Source: Paraburkholderia franconis (lineage in GTDB: Bacteria > Pseudomonadota > Gammaproteobacteria > Burkholderiales > Burkholderiaceae). From it: a DNA stretch of 64,000 nucleotides. Made by a program: the position numbers and the translations under genes. Of the stretch, positions 1-9,417 are shown piece by piece (positions within the stretch are counted from its first letter, which is position 1; each line of letters opens with the position of its first letter). The notes beneath the pieces were generated by a model that worked only from the letters and a program-made list of their open reading frames with translations, was not told the origin of the DNA and ran no database searches. The stretch spans positions 44,579 to 108,578 of the forward strand of contig NZ_WHNP01000031.1 in assembly GCF_009362735.1 (NCBI RefSeq), given 5' to 3'.

Positions 1-347
1 TCCTCTTCGAGCAACCGCGGCAACGCTTGCAGCAGTTGACCTGACGGTTCGCTGTCCTGGTCGAAAATCAGTGCGCTGGTGCACCCCGCCTTCAGGAGCA
101 ACTCGACGCCTTGATTGATGCCCGTCGCAATCCCATGGTTCGCCCCGTTCGCAACATACACGATTCGCTTGTCGAGCCCCAGTTGCCCTGCACTCTGCAA
201 CTGCTCGGTATTGTCGATGACCACGCAGAGTCCGGCATCGGCATAGCGATTCGCCCGACGCACGCAAGCGGCATCAGGACGATAGAACACGACAACGATT
301 CCGGTCGACGCGTTACCCGACCAGGCAACCTGATCACCCAAACTCAT
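1..347 (-). CDS. Glycosyltransferase family 2, rhamnosyltransferase-like (3' part cut off by window edge)
   Basis: This is the N-terminal 115 or so residues of a GT2 enzyme that runs off the left edge. It starts at an ATG (complement of 345-347). The translation has the GT2 opening (GIVVVFYRPD), an asparagine-rich nucleotide-binding region (VVIDNTE, VANGANHGIATGINQGV) and FDQDSEPS, the acidic DxD-like motif that binds the metal of the nucleotide-sugar. This pattern is common in rhamnosyltransferases that build O-antigen or exopolysaccharide. It follows rmlBACD on the same strand, so a dTDP-L-rhamnose donor is the natural inference. The acceptor and linkage cannot be told from this fragment. 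Confidence 0.8.
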   Translation of the reverse strand, partial: MSLGDQVAWSGNASTGIVVVFYRPDAACVRRANRYADAGLCVVIDNTEQLQSAGQLGLDKRIVYVANGANHGIATGINQGVELLLKAGCTSALIFDQDSEPSGQLLQALPRLLEE

Positions 348-406
348 GATGGGAGATCACTTTCCAGAAATAGATGGGCATAGATTGCGCCATTGGCGGA
401 CGCGGG

Positions 407-1300
407 CTATGCCCATCGATCGGCCATGCAAAGACGCAACGCGTCTTGCCAATCCGGCAGCGAGAGTCCAAATGTCTCCGTGAGCTTGCGGTGAGACATC
501 CGCGAATTCGCCGGCCGCTTCGCAGGAACCGGGTAGTCGCTCGTGCCGATCGGCACTACGTTCGGCGCCTTCTCACGCATCGCAATGTCGAGGATCGCTT
601 TCGCAAATCCGTGCCACGACGTTTCGCCTGCGGCTGTCAGGTGATAGATGCCGGAACGCTCGCGCCACCAATCGATATCGTTTGCAGCGATACTCTGGGC
701 GATGATATGAGACGTCGCCGTCGCGATGGTGTTGGACCACGTGGGAGCGCCGATCTGATCGGCGACAACCCGCAGCTCCGGCCTCTCGGCACCGAGCTTG
801 AGCATGGTCAGCAGGAAGTTTTTTCCACGCACTCCGTAGACCCAACTGGTTCGCAGGATCAGATGCGCACAGCCAGATTCGGCGATAGCCTGTTCCCCGA
901 CGAGCTTGCTCTTGCCATAGACATTCTGCGGATTGGTCGCATCGTCTTCGACGTAAGGCGCGTTTTTGGTCCCGTCGAAAACGTAATCGGTCGAATAATG
1001 AATCAGCACGGCCCCGCTTCGTGCCGCTTCCTCGGCGAGAACGCCCGGCGCGTCCCCGTTTAGACGCATCGCCGCATCCGCGTCGGTTTCCGCCTTGTCC
1101 ACCGCGGTGTACGCGGCCGGATTGACAATCACCGATGGCTTCAGCTCACGCACCGTCGAGCGGATTTGCGCGAGGTCAGCCAGATCGAAGGCAGCGCGCT
1201 CGAGTGCAACAACGCGGCCGAGCCCTTGGAGGGTACGAACGAGTTCAAAGCCAACTTGCCCGTTGACTCCGGTGACGAGTATGGTCGGTTGCTTGCTCAT
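407..1300 (-). CDS. rmlD: dTDP-4-dehydrorhamnose reductase
   Basis: The 297-residue protein is full length for RmlD, the last step of dTDP-L-rhamnose synthesis (NAD(P)H reduction of dTDP-4-keto-L-rhamnose). The N-terminal Rossmann motif TGVNGQVG is at residues 10-17, STDYVFDG at about 103-110, and the short-chain dehydrogenase Y128-x3-K132 pair (YGKSK) is present. It is the last rml gene in the minus-strand order rmlB-A-C-D. Its start lies 9 bp after the rmlC stop, which indicates one transcript. The glycosyltransferase follows immediately downstream and would use the product. Confidence 0.96.
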   Translation of the reverse strand: MSKQPTILVTGVNGQVGFELVRTLQGLGRVVALERAAFDLADLAQIRSTVRELKPSVIVNPAAYTAVDKAETDADAAMRLNGDAPGVLAEEAARSGAVLIHYSTDYVFDGTKNAPYVEDDATNPQNVYGKSKLVGEQAIAESGCAHLILRTSWVYGVRGKNFLLTMLKLGAERPELRVVADQIGAPTWSNTIATATSHIIAQSIAANDIDWWRERSGIYHLTAAGETSWHGFAKAILDIAMREKAPNVVPIGTSDYPVPAKRPANSRMSHRKLTETFGLSLPDWQDALRLCMADRWA

Positions 1301-1309
1301 TGGGAAGCC

Positions 1310-1861
1310 TCAAACAAACACTTCGGCATCGCTCAGACGCTTGCCGGCCGCATCCTTCGCCGCGAGCATCGGCTCGAAGTCGATCTGCCAATCGATGCCG
1401 ATCTCCGGATCGTTCCAGATAATGCTGCGTTCGTGTTCAGGGAACCAGTAGTCGGTGGTCTTGTAAAGAAATTGAGCCGAGTCGGACAGCACGACGAAAC
1501 CGTGCGCAAACCCCGGCGGAATCCATAGCTGGCGATGGTTCTCCGCCGACAGAATCACGCCCTCCCACTTGCCGAAGTTCGGCGAACTCTTACGGACATC
1601 GACAGCGACGTCGAACACCTCGCCTTCGACTACGCGCACGAGCTTGCCCTGCGCATGCTGGATCTGATAATGGAGCCCACGCAGCACACCTTTCGCAGAA
1701 CGCGAATGATTGTCCTGGACGAACTCCACATCTGCTTGCACCTGTTCAGCAAACTCGCGTGCGTTGAAGCTTTCGAAGAAAAAACCGCGTGCATCACCGA
1801 ACACTTTAGGTTCGATGATTTTGACTTCGGGCAGCGACGTAGGGGTTACCTGGATGGCCAT
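1310..1861 (-). CDS. rmlC: dTDP-4-dehydrorhamnose 3,5-epimerase
   Basis: The 183-residue cupin enzyme epimerises dTDP-4-keto-6-deoxyglucose at C3 and C5. Conserved landmarks are FFFESFNAREF (about 27-37), DNHSRS (50-55), the RGLHYQ segment with the expected base His64, and the DYW segment near 137-139 with the tyrosine acid. Length is normal for the family. The start codon lies inside the 3' end of rmlA (16-bp overlap), so translation of the two genes is probably coupled. It acts in the cytoplasm between RmlB and RmlD. Confidence 0.96.
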   Translation of the reverse strand: MAIQVTPTSLPEVKIIEPKVFGDARGFFFESFNAREFAEQVQADVEFVQDNHSRSAKGVLRGLHYQIQHAQGKLVRVVEGEVFDVAVDVRKSSPNFGKWEGVILSAENHRQLWIPPGFAHGFVVLSDSAQFLYKTTDYWFPEHERSIIWNDPEIGIDWQIDFEPMLAAKDAAGKRLSDAEVFV

Positions 1862-2739
1862 GCAACTTGGTCCTTCGGGAGGTTCAGCAAATATTGACCG
1901 TACGCGTTTTTTGCAAGTGGGGACGCGAGCCGGAGCAATTGCTCTTCATCGATCCACTTGCGCCTGAATGCGATCTCTTCGGGACATGCAACGACAAGCC
2001 CCTGACGCTTCTGCAACGTTGCAATAAACGTCGCGGCCTCGATCAGCGAATCGTGCGTACCCGTGTCGAGCCACGCATACCCGCGGCCCATGATCTCAAC
2101 ATCGAGCTTCTGCGCATTCAGGTAGCGCGAATTGACATCCGTGATCTCGAGTTCGCCGCGCGCGGAGGGTTTGATGTCCACAGCGATGTCGCAGACGTCG
2201 CGATCGTAGAAGTACAAACCCGTGACCGCGTAATTCGAACGCGGCTTTGCAGGCTTCTCTTCGATCGACAGCGCGCGAAATTGCTTGTCGAATTCCACGA
2301 CGCCATAGCGCTCGGGATCGTGCACGTGGTACGCAAACACCGTGGCGCCATCGGTGCGCGCGTTCGCACGCTCCAGCTGTTTCGCGAGATCGTGACCGTA
2401 GAAGATGTTGTCGCCGAGAATCAGCGCCGACGGATCATTGCCGACGAATTCCCTGCCGATGACGAACGCCTGCGCAAGTCCGTCCGGCGACGGCTGCACC
2501 GCATACTGGATGTTCATCCCCCACTGGCTGCCATCGCCCAACATCGCTTCGAAGCGCGGCGTGTCCTGTGGTGTGGAGATGATCAGCACATCGCGAATGC
2601 CCGCGACCATCAGCGTCGACAGCGGGTAGTAGATCATCGGCTTGTCGTACACGGGAAGCAGCTGCTTCGACACGACATGCGTTATAGGATACAGCCGGGT
2701 GCCCGAGCCGCCCGCCAGAATAATGCCCTTGCGCGCCAT
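1846..2739 (-). CDS. rmlA: Glucose-1-phosphate thymidylyltransferase
   Basis: RmlA makes dTDP-glucose from dTTP and glucose-1-phosphate, the committed step of rhamnose-nucleotide synthesis. I use the ATG at 2739, giving MARKGIILAGGSGTRLYP and 297 residues, the usual family size. The reading frame stays open further upstream into rmlB, but that extension is not RmlA-like. The nucleotide-binding GGSGTRLYP is at residues 10-18, and LGDNIFYG and EEKP are also present. It sits 10 bp after the rmlB stop and overlaps rmlC. Confidence 0.96.
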   Translation of the reverse strand: MARKGIILAGGSGTRLYPITHVVSKQLLPVYDKPMIYYPLSTLMVAGIRDVLIISTPQDTPRFEAMLGDGSQWGMNIQYAVQPSPDGLAQAFVIGREFVGNDPSALILGDNIFYGHDLAKQLERANARTDGATVFAYHVHDPERYGVVEFDKQFRALSIEEKPAKPRSNYAVTGLYFYDRDVCDIAVDIKPSARGELEITDVNSRYLNAQKLDVEIMGRGYAWLDTGTHDSLIEAATFIATLQKRQGLVVACPEEIAFRRKWIDEEQLLRLASPLAKNAYGQYLLNLPKDQVAWPSR

Positions 2740-2749
2740 CGTTTTGCCC

Positions 2750-3811
2750 TTACGCGCGTTGCGCGTAGTTGGTTTCGACCCACTTGCGGTACTCGCCCGA
2801 AGCGACTTCGTCGACCCATTCCTGGTTGTCGAGATACCACTGCACGGTCTTCGCGAGCCCCGTCTCGAACGTCTCAGCGGGCTTCCAGCCAAGCTCACGC
2901 TCGAGCTTGCGCGCATCGATCGCATAGCGGCGATCGTGGCCAGGACGGTCCTTCACATAAGTGATCTGATCGCGATACGAGCCTTGCGCCTTCGGACGCT
3001 TCTGGTCGAGCAGGTCGCACAGCGTGTGCACGACTTCGAGGTTCTTCTTCTCGTTCCAGCCGCCGACGTTATACGTCTCGCCCGGCACGCCGCGCGCGAG
3101 CACTTCGCGGATCGCGCTGCAGTGGTCGCCGACGTACAGCCAGTCGCGCACGTTCTGACCGTCGCCGTAGACGGGCAGCGGCTTGCCGCCGAGCGCGTTC
3201 GCGATCATCAGCGGGATGAGCTTTTCGGGGAACTGGTAGGGGCCGTAGTTGTTCGAGCAGTTCGTCGTCAGCACGGGCAGGCCATACGTGTGGTGATAGG
3301 CGCGCACGAGATGATCGGAGCCCGCCTTGGTCGCCGAATAGGGGCTGTTCGGCGCATAGGGCGTGGTTTCGGAAAATTGCGGATCGGTTGCGGACAGCGA
3401 ACCGAAGACTTCGTCCGTCGACACATGCAGGAAGCGGAAAGCCGCCTTGTCCGCATCGTTCAGCGCGCTCCAGTACGCGCGGGCTGCTTCGAGCAGCGTG
3501 AACGTGCCGACGACGTTGGTCTGCACGAAGTCCGCCGGCCCGTGGATCGAGCGGTCGACATGGCTTTCGGCTGCAAAGTGCAGCACCGCGCGCGGCTTGT
3601 GCTCGGCAAAGAGTGCGTCGAGCGTCGCGCGGTCGCAGATGTCGGCGCGCACGAACACGTGACGGGGATTGTCCTGCTGCGACTTCAAGGTGCCCAGATT
3701 ACCGGCATAAGTGAGCTTGTCCAGATTGAGGACTGGCTCATCGGAGGCGTTCAACCATTCAAGCACGAAATTGGCGCCGATAAAGCCGGCACCGCCCGTT
3801 ACCAGGATCAT
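2750..3811 (-). CDS. rmlB: dTDP-glucose 4,6-dehydratase
   Basis: This is the first gene of the rml operon, 353 residues, with the normal RmlB layout. The NAD-binding TGGAGFIG is at residues 5-12. HVSTDEVFG carries the catalytic Asp/Glu pair, YSATKAGSDH is the YxxxK motif, and SNNYGPYQFPEKLIP is the sugar-nucleotide signature. The enzyme oxidises, dehydrates and reduces dTDP-glucose to the 4-keto-6-deoxy sugar. A gap of about 190 bp separates it from the next upstream gene and probably holds the operon promoter; I could not assign -35/-10 boxes with confidence. Confidence 0.97.
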   Translation of the reverse strand: MILVTGGAGFIGANFVLEWLNASDEPVLNLDKLTYAGNLGTLKSQQDNPRHVFVRADICDRATLDALFAEHKPRAVLHFAAESHVDRSIHGPADFVQTNVVGTFTLLEAARAYWSALNDADKAAFRFLHVSTDEVFGSLSATDPQFSETTPYAPNSPYSATKAGSDHLVRAYHHTYGLPVLTTNCSNNYGPYQFPEKLIPLMIANALGGKPLPVYGDGQNVRDWLYVGDHCSAIREVLARGVPGETYNVGGWNEKKNLEVVHTLCDLLDQKRPKAQGSYRDQITYVKDRPGHDRRYAIDARKLERELGWKPAETFETGLAKTVQWYLDNQEWVDEVASGEYRKWVETNYAQRA

Positions 3812-4004
3812 GGGATTCCTTCTAGAAATTTTCTCGACCGACTAGCCGGCTAGCCGCAGCTGTGAAAAACCGGCAGCCTTTACCTGAGCGGCCCGAACTC
3901 CGGCAAAGTTGACCGACCCCGCGAAGCGCGCGGTTTGTAACCGGCAATTATAAAGGTGTCAATGAGAAACACCAGCGCGCTAACAAACTGAGACGTTTTG
4001 TAAG

Positions 4005-4907
4005 TCAGGCCAGTGCAAGCATCCAGTCGATGGTGTCTTCGAGCCCGATGGCGGGCATTTCCGGCACCACGCGGTTCAGCCGTTCGGCCGAACCCACCAG
4101 CATCTTGACCTCGTTTTGACGGACGAACGCGGGATTGACGCGGACTTCGAGATCATGCCCCGTCGCTTCCCGCACGATGTCGACGATGTCCGTCAACGTG
4201 CGCGGCGTGCCGCTGCAGACGTTGAGCGTCTCGCCCGCAACAGGCGATTCCAGCAGCGCCCGATAGGCGGTCGACACCATCCGCACATCGGAAAAATCGC
4301 GCGCGACGTCGAGATTCCCAAGCTCGATAAACGGCCGCCGCCGGACGAAATGGGAAACAATTTTAGGAACAAGGAAACGCTCGGATTGCCCGCGTCCCGT
4401 GTAATTGAAGGGTCGCGTGACAACGATGGGCAGGCGGTCGAACCACGTCCGCACCAGATGCTCCATCGCCAGCTTGCTCGCCGCGTAGTGGTTGACGGGT
4501 GCGGGCGCGGTAGCTTCGTCGACGACGCCCTCCGCGTTGCCATAGACGTTCGCGCTACTCGCGATCAGGATCTTGCGCGGCTCGTGGCCGACGTCGACGC
4601 ACGCCTGCAGCAGGTTCGTCGTGCCGATCACATTGACGTTGTACAGGTCCAACGGGTCGTCATGCGCGACGAAGCTGATCGCCGCCAGATGCACGATGAA
4701 TGCGGGCTTCAGTTCGCCGATCAGGCGTCGGCAGTCGGGCAGCGACGTAATGTCGAGCGCGCGCTCGCCGGGCTGCGGCGCGCCGGCCGTCGTGCCGATG
4801 ACCTCATAGCCCGCGTCGGCCAGTTCCTCCCGGACGTAGGCACCAGTGAAACCGCTCGCCCCCGTAAGGAGCACGCGATGGATGACTGGCTCAGACGGAT
4901 GCCGCAA
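4005..4907 (-). CDS. NAD-dependent epimerase/dehydratase, GDP-4-dehydro-6-deoxymannose reductase-like
   Basis: This is a 300-residue extended short-chain dehydrogenase. The Rossmann motif GASGFTG is at 16-22, SSAN at 117-120, and Y141-x3-K145 is the catalytic pair. The RPFNYTGRGQ stretch and overall size resemble GDP-4-keto-6-deoxy-D-mannose reductases (Rmd), which make GDP-D-rhamnose or 6-deoxytalose, but substrate is inference. The start is a TTG preceded by GGAGGAAG at a good distance; a later GTG is less well placed. It lies upstream of rmlB on the same strand, consistent with polysaccharide precursor synthesis. Confidence 0.75.
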   Translation of the reverse strand: MRHPSEPVIHRVLLTGASGFTGAYVREELADAGYEVIGTTAGAPQPGERALDITSLPDCRRLIGELKPAFIVHLAAISFVAHDDPLDLYNVNVIGTTNLLQACVDVGHEPRKILIASSANVYGNAEGVVDEATAPAPVNHYAASKLAMEHLVRTWFDRLPIVVTRPFNYTGRGQSERFLVPKIVSHFVRRRPFIELGNLDVARDFSDVRMVSTAYRALLESPVAGETLNVCSGTPRTLTDIVDIVREATGHDLEVRVNPAFVRQNEVKMLVGSAERLNRVVPEMPAIGLEDTIDWMLALA

Positions 4908-5244
4908 ACTCTTCCTCCCCTGCTTTGAGATGCTCGGCCGTGCAGGCAGCCGGGCGATTATATCTGACGAATAAATCGGCCCGCTTCATTCCCAAGGCGC
5001 GTAAAAGCGAGTTTGACGGCCAGAAAATCCTCAAAAAATCAAAAAATATTTCTGCAGTTGCGCCGTCAACGCGCGACGGGCGGCATCGAGGCGCGGCGCG
5101 CTCAACGACGATGTCACGAGCGCGCGCTATCATGTGGCGTTGTGCAGCGCAGGTCGTCGGCAGCGTATCCGTTCCCTTATCGAGCGGGCATCCGTCGCGT
5201 CACGACACTGCCGCCGCGTCCTTTGGAACCACCCATTCTTCCCG
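4908..5244. other. Intergenic region between the divergent reductase gene and apaH
   Basis: No gene is supported here. It contains an A-rich stretch near 5028-5052 inside otherwise high-GC DNA and must hold the divergent promoters of the two flanking genes. I see no clear operator. Confidence 0.5.
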
Positions 5245-6093
5245 ATGACCGTTTCCACCAGCTCCCCTCCCCTCGCTTTCGGCGATCTGCAGGGCTGCCG
5301 CACCCAGTTCCAGCAACTTCTCGCGAAGGCCGCACCGCCCGCCGATGCGCCGCTGTGGTTCGCGGGTGATCTGATCAATCGGGGCGGCGAATCGCTCGCG
5401 ACGTTGCGCGACATCATCGCGCTCGGCGATCGCGCGGTTCCCGTGCTGGGCAATCACGACCTGCATCTGCTGTCGGTGTCGGCAGGCATCCGCAAGTCGA
5501 AGAAAGGCGACACGATCGACGAAATCCTTGCCGCGCCCGACGCCGAGGATCTGCTGCACTGGATTCGCCACCGGCCGCTCGCGCACTACGAGAACGGCAT
5601 GCTGCTCGTGCATGCGGGCGTGCTGCCGCAATGGGACGTCGATCTGACGCTGGAACTCGCCGACGAACTGCAACGCGCGTTGCGCGCGCCGGGCTGGAAA
5701 GAGACGCTCGCGGGCCTGTACGGCAACGAGCCGAACCGATGGAAACCAAGCCTCAAGGGCATCGACCGCCTGCGTCTGACGTGCACCGCGCTCACGCGCA
5801 TGCGCTTCTGCGATGCCGACGGCGTGATGGATTTTTCGTCGAGCGGCGGCATCGGCTCCGCGCCGAAGGGCTTCATGCCGTGGTTCGACGTGCCTGGGCG
5901 CAAGACGGAAAACACCACGATCGTCTGCGGACACTGGGCCGCGCTCGGCCTGATGATCCGCGACAATCTGATCGGACTGGATTCAGGTTGTGTGTGGGGC
6001 GAGCAGCTGACGGCCGTCCGGCTGGCGCAGTCGCCCGCCGAGCGCACGGTCACGCAAGTGGAATGCGAAGGCTGCCGCGCCGACGGCGGTTGA
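5245..6093 (+). CDS. apaH: Symmetrical bis(5'-nucleosyl)-tetraphosphatase (diadenosine tetraphosphatase)
   Basis: ApaH hydrolyses Ap4A to two ADP and can remove Np4A caps from RNA. The 282-residue product starting at the ATG at 5245 has the metallophosphatase motifs in order: GDLQGC (13-18), GDLINRG (41-47) and GNHD (69-72). It also has HAGVLPQWD and a C-terminal GHWAALG / GLDSGCVWG segment. An upstream GTG in frame would add residues unlike the family. It stands alone on the plus strand, convergent with plsC with only 15 bp between stops. Confidence 0.94.
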   Translation: MTVSTSSPPLAFGDLQGCRTQFQQLLAKAAPPADAPLWFAGDLINRGGESLATLRDIIALGDRAVPVLGNHDLHLLSVSAGIRKSKKGDTIDEILAAPDAEDLLHWIRHRPLAHYENGMLLVHAGVLPQWDVDLTLELADELQRALRAPGWKETLAGLYGNEPNRWKPSLKGIDRLRLTCTALTRMRFCDADGVMDFSSSGGIGSAPKGFMPWFDVPGRKTENTTIVCGHWAALGLMIRDNLIGLDSGCVWGEQLTAVRLAQSPAERTVTQVECEGCRADGG

Positions 6094-6108
6094 TGGGCGC
6101 CTGATCGA

Positions 6109-6963
6109 TTACGCGTGGCGTGTCAGATCGACGTCCGAACTGCCGTCGAGCGCTTCCGCCGCGCTGTTCGCGCTGGCATCGATGAACTCCTGAGTCCGGT
6201 CGGCGATCTGTCCGGAGCGGCGCGCCTCCGGGTCCTGCAACGCGGCGAGCGCTGCCTGCACGGAAGCCTGCGCCTCAGACGCAAGCAAGCGCCGGTCGGC
6301 ACCCGGCGCGAGCGGCGCGCCGACATACACATGCGCGGTCAGCGGGCCGCCGCGCAACAACGCATCGAGCGATTCGCCAAGTGACATCTCGCCGATATAC
6401 GCCGGCGCTGTCGATTGCCGGCCGTGCGCATCTTCGTACATCAGGCAGAGAGGCTGCACGGGGCGTGACGCCGATACGGGCGCCTGAAACATGTTTGCGT
6501 GAAACGGCAACAGTTGAGTGCCGTCGGACGTCGTGCCTTCCGGAAATACGCACATCAGCTCGCCCGCGTTCAGCCGGTTTGCGAGTTCATGCATAATGCG
6601 CTTCGCGTCGCTGCGCTTCTCGCGCTGAATGAACACGGTGCCCAGTTGCTGGGCGCACCAGCCGACGATTGGCCACTTGCGGATCTCCGCCTTCGATACG
6701 AACGGCGTCGGCCGCCACGCGTTGATCACGTAGATGTCGATCCACGAAATGTGATTCGCGACGACCAGCACGCCTTCATCGAGCCGCACGCCATCGTTGT
6801 GCACGACGAGACGCATGCCGCACAACTGCAGCATGCGCAGCGACCAGGCGCGATTCAATTCCAGACGCTGCTGCGCAGTCGCACGAGGAAAACGCGTCCA
6901 GACGGTCCACATGCCGTACAGCAGATGCACGACCAGCCGAACCTTGCGAAATGCGAGCTTCAT
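6109..6963 (-). CDS. plsC: 1-acyl-sn-glycerol-3-phosphate acyltransferase
   Basis: This is a 284-residue membrane-associated acyltransferase that makes phosphatidic acid or a similar lipid. The catalytic NHISWID (H71, D76) and the substrate motif FPEGT (140-144) are both present, with a hydrophobic N-terminal segment. It is the last gene of the yqgE-ruvX-pyrR-pyrB-pyrC' run, 72 bp after the pyrC' stop, and is probably co-transcribed. Family members differ in acyl acceptor, so the exact lipid is not certain. Confidence 0.9.
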   Translation of the reverse strand: MKLAFRKVRLVVHLLYGMWTVWTRFPRATAQQRLELNRAWSLRMLQLCGMRLVVHNDGVRLDEGVLVVANHISWIDIYVINAWRPTPFVSKAEIRKWPIVGWCAQQLGTVFIQREKRSDAKRIMHELANRLNAGELMCVFPEGTTSDGTQLLPFHANMFQAPVSASRPVQPLCLMYEDAHGRQSTAPAYIGEMSLGESLDALLRGGPLTAHVYVGAPLAPGADRRLLASEAQASVQAALAALQDPEARRSGQIADRTQEFIDASANSAAEALDGSSDVDLTRHA

Positions 6964-7035
6964 GGTGAGAGTTTTCCGCTTACCTTCCGATTCTTCGGAG
7001 CTTCTTTTTCGCTTCTCTGCCGATGTCCGGCTTTC

Positions 7036-8313
7036 TCAGCGCTGCTCGAACGCAACCTGCCCGCCGACGACCGTCGCACGCACGCGCGCAGGCAGCTCGT
7101 AGCCGAGGAACGGCGTGTTGTGCCCCTGGCTCTTCAGCGCGCGAGGCTCGACGCGCCAATGTGCGCCGCGGTCGAACACGCACAGATCGGCGGTTGAGCC
7201 CACTTCGATGCGGCCGGCGGGCAGTTTCAACACGTCGGCAGGCGCGGCCGTGATGCGGTTCAGCGCCTTCGCGAGCGAAACGCCCGCCTCGTCCGCCCAC
7301 TTGACCGTCAGCGACAGCAGCAGCTCGAGCCCTGTCGCGCCCGGCGTCGCCTCGGCGAACGGCAGCAGCTTTTCGTCGTCGTCGACGGGCGTGTGGTCCG
7401 AACAGATCGCGTCGATCGTGCCGTCGAGCAGGCCCGCGCGAATCGCCTCGCGGTCGCGTTGCGAGCGCAGCGGCGGATCGAGCCGGAATTGCGAATCGAA
7501 ATAGCCGATGTCGATGTCGATCAGATGCACATGATTGATCGTCACGTCGCAGGTGACGGGCAGGCCTTCTGCCTTCGCCGCGCGCATGAGCGCGACGCCC
7601 GCGCCCGACGACACGTGCGACAGATGCACGCGCGCACCCGTCACGCGGACGAGCTCGAAAATCGTATGCAGCGCGATCGTTTCCGCCGATACGGGCACGC
7701 CCGATAGACCAAGGCGCGACGCGAGCGGCCCGCTCGCCGCGACGCCGCCCTTCGCCAGATAGGCATCTTGCGGACGCAGCCACGCGGTATAGCCGTACGT
7801 GTTCGCGTACTGCAGCGCGCGCAGCAGCACCTGCGTATCGACGATGGGCGTATCGGCCTGCGAGAAGCCGACACAGCCCGCTTCCGTCAGCTCGACCATC
7901 TCGGTGATCACCTGCCCCTTGAGGCCGACCGTCAGCGCGCCGAGCGGATAGACATGCGCGCGGTTCAGATTGCGCGCGCGAAACTTGAGCATTTCGACGA
8001 GGCCCGGCTCGTCGAGCACGGGATCGGTGTCGGGCGGACACACGAGGGTCGTCACGCCGCCTGCGAGCGCCGCGGCCATTTCCGATTCGAGCGTCGCCTT
8101 GTGCTCGTAGCCCGGTTCGCGCAGCCGCGCGGACAGATCGACGAAGCCGGGCGCCACATACAGGCCCGTCGCGTCGATCGTCTTTGCCGCGTTGAAATCG
8201 GCAGGCGCGCTGCCGAGCGCGACGATCTTGCCCGCCGCGATGAATACGTCCTGTTGCTGCTCGGTGCCCGCGACCGGATCGATCAGCGTGCCGCCTTGAA
8301 TGTAAATCTTCAT
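7036..8313 (-). CDS. pyrX: Dihydroorotase-like protein without the metal-binding HxH (PyrC' / PyrX type)
   Basis: The 425-residue protein has the type I dihydroorotase fold, but where active enzymes have DxHxHLREPG it reads DLSARLREPG (59-68), so both metal-binding histidines are lost (S61, R63). The later His in HLSHVSSG and the Asp in ICSDHTP remain, though the usual TDHAPH is altered. In Pseudomonas and relatives such an inactive PyrC' is needed to assemble the PyrB dodecamer. Its position 57 bp after pyrB fits that structural role. An active dihydroorotase must lie elsewhere in the genome. Symbol usage varies (pyrC', pyrX). Confidence 0.9.
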   Translation of the reverse strand: MKIYIQGGTLIDPVAGTEQQQDVFIAAGKIVALGSAPADFNAAKTIDATGLYVAPGFVDLSARLREPGYEHKATLESEMAAALAGGVTTLVCPPDTDPVLDEPGLVEMLKFRARNLNRAHVYPLGALTVGLKGQVITEMVELTEAGCVGFSQADTPIVDTQVLLRALQYANTYGYTAWLRPQDAYLAKGGVAASGPLASRLGLSGVPVSAETIALHTIFELVRVTGARVHLSHVSSGAGVALMRAAKAEGLPVTCDVTINHVHLIDIDIGYFDSQFRLDPPLRSQRDREAIRAGLLDGTIDAICSDHTPVDDDEKLLPFAEATPGATGLELLLSLTVKWADEAGVSLAKALNRITAAPADVLKLPAGRIEVGSTADLCVFDRGAHWRVEPRALKSQGHNTPFLGYELPARVRATVVGGQVAFEQR

Positions 8314-8370
8314 TCGCTGCCTTTTTTGCCTGCCAGTGTGCCTGATGTGGTTGCGTGAACCGTCTGCGGA

Positions 8371-9402
8371 TCAGTCGTTGTTGCCCGCGACGATGCCCAT
8401 CACCGCCATGCGCACCGCGATGCCGAACGTCACCTGATTGAGGATCACCGACTGCGGCCCGTCCGCGACCTGCGAATCGATTTCGACGCCGCGATTCATC
8501 GGGCCCGGGTGCATCACAATCGCATCGGGCTTCGCGAGCGCGAGACGCTCGGGCGTCAGCCCCCAGCTCTTGAAGTACTCCTGCGCCGAAGGTAGCAGCG
8601 CGCCGCTCATCCGCTCGTTCTGCAGACGCAGCATGATGATCACGTCGACGCCCTTCAGCCCTTCGTCGAGGTTGTGGAACACGCGCACGCCCATCTGTTC
8701 GAGACCGCCCGGCAACAGCGTGCGCGGACCGATCGCGCGCACTTCCGGCACGCCGAGCGTGGTGAGCGCGTGAATGTCGGAGCGCGCGACGCGCGAATGC
8801 AGAATGTCGCCGACGATCGCTACGCGCAGATTCGTGAAATCGCGCTTGTAATGACGGATCGTGTACATGTCGAGCAGACCCTGCGTCGGGTGCGCGTGCC
8901 GGCCGTCACCCGCGTTGATCACGTGCACGTGTGGCGCGCAGTGCTCGGCGATCAGATACGGCGCGCCGCTCGACGCGTGGCGCACGACGAACATGTCGGC
9001 ATGCATCGCCGACAGGTTGTTGATCGTGTCGAGCAGCGACTCGCCCTTGCTCGTCGACGAAGCGTTGATGTTCAGATTGATCACGTCCGCCGACAGCCGC
9101 TTTGCGGCGATCTCGAACGTGGTGCGCGTGCGCGTCGAGTTTTCGAAGAACAGGTTGAACACCGACTTGCCGCGCAACAGCGGCACCTTCTTCACTTCAC
9201 GGTCGGTCACGCTGACGAACTGCTCGGCCGTATCGAGAATGTGGCTGACGATCGCGCGCGGCAAGCCCTCGATTGTCAGCAGGTGCTTCAACTCGCCGTT
9301 CTTCGTAAGCTGCGGATTGCCCTTCAGGAAACCGTAGCGAAAACGGTCCGCTGACGCGGCGCTGTCGGTGGAACCTTGGGAAACCTGGTTGAACGTGTTC
9401 AT
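8371..9402 (-). CDS. pyrB: Aspartate carbamoyltransferase catalytic subunit
   Basis: PyrB condenses carbamoyl phosphate and aspartate in pyrimidine synthesis. The 343-residue protein has the carbamoyl-phosphate loop STRTR (89-93), NAGDGRHAHPTQGLLD, and the C-terminal MHPGPMNRGVEID aspartate-binding segment. About 40 residues precede the catalytic core, as in class A enzymes that form a large complex with PyrC'. Its start lies only about 16 bp from the hairpin that marks the end of the inserted iscB element, so the native leader has been replaced by element sequence. Confidence 0.96.
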   Translation of the reverse strand: MNTFNQVSQGSTDSAASADRFRYGFLKGNPQLTKNGELKHLLTIEGLPRAIVSHILDTAEQFVSVTDREVKKVPLLRGKSVFNLFFENSTRTRTTFEIAAKRLSADVINLNINASSTSKGESLLDTINNLSAMHADMFVVRHASSGAPYLIAEHCAPHVHVINAGDGRHAHPTQGLLDMYTIRHYKRDFTNLRVAIVGDILHSRVARSDIHALTTLGVPEVRAIGPRTLLPGGLEQMGVRVFHNLDEGLKGVDVIIMLRLQNERMSGALLPSAQEYFKSWGLTPERLALAKPDAIVMHPGPMNRGVEIDSQVADGPQSVILNQVTFGIAVRMAVMGIVAGNND

Positions 9403-9417
9403 CCGGTTGCGCAGGAA

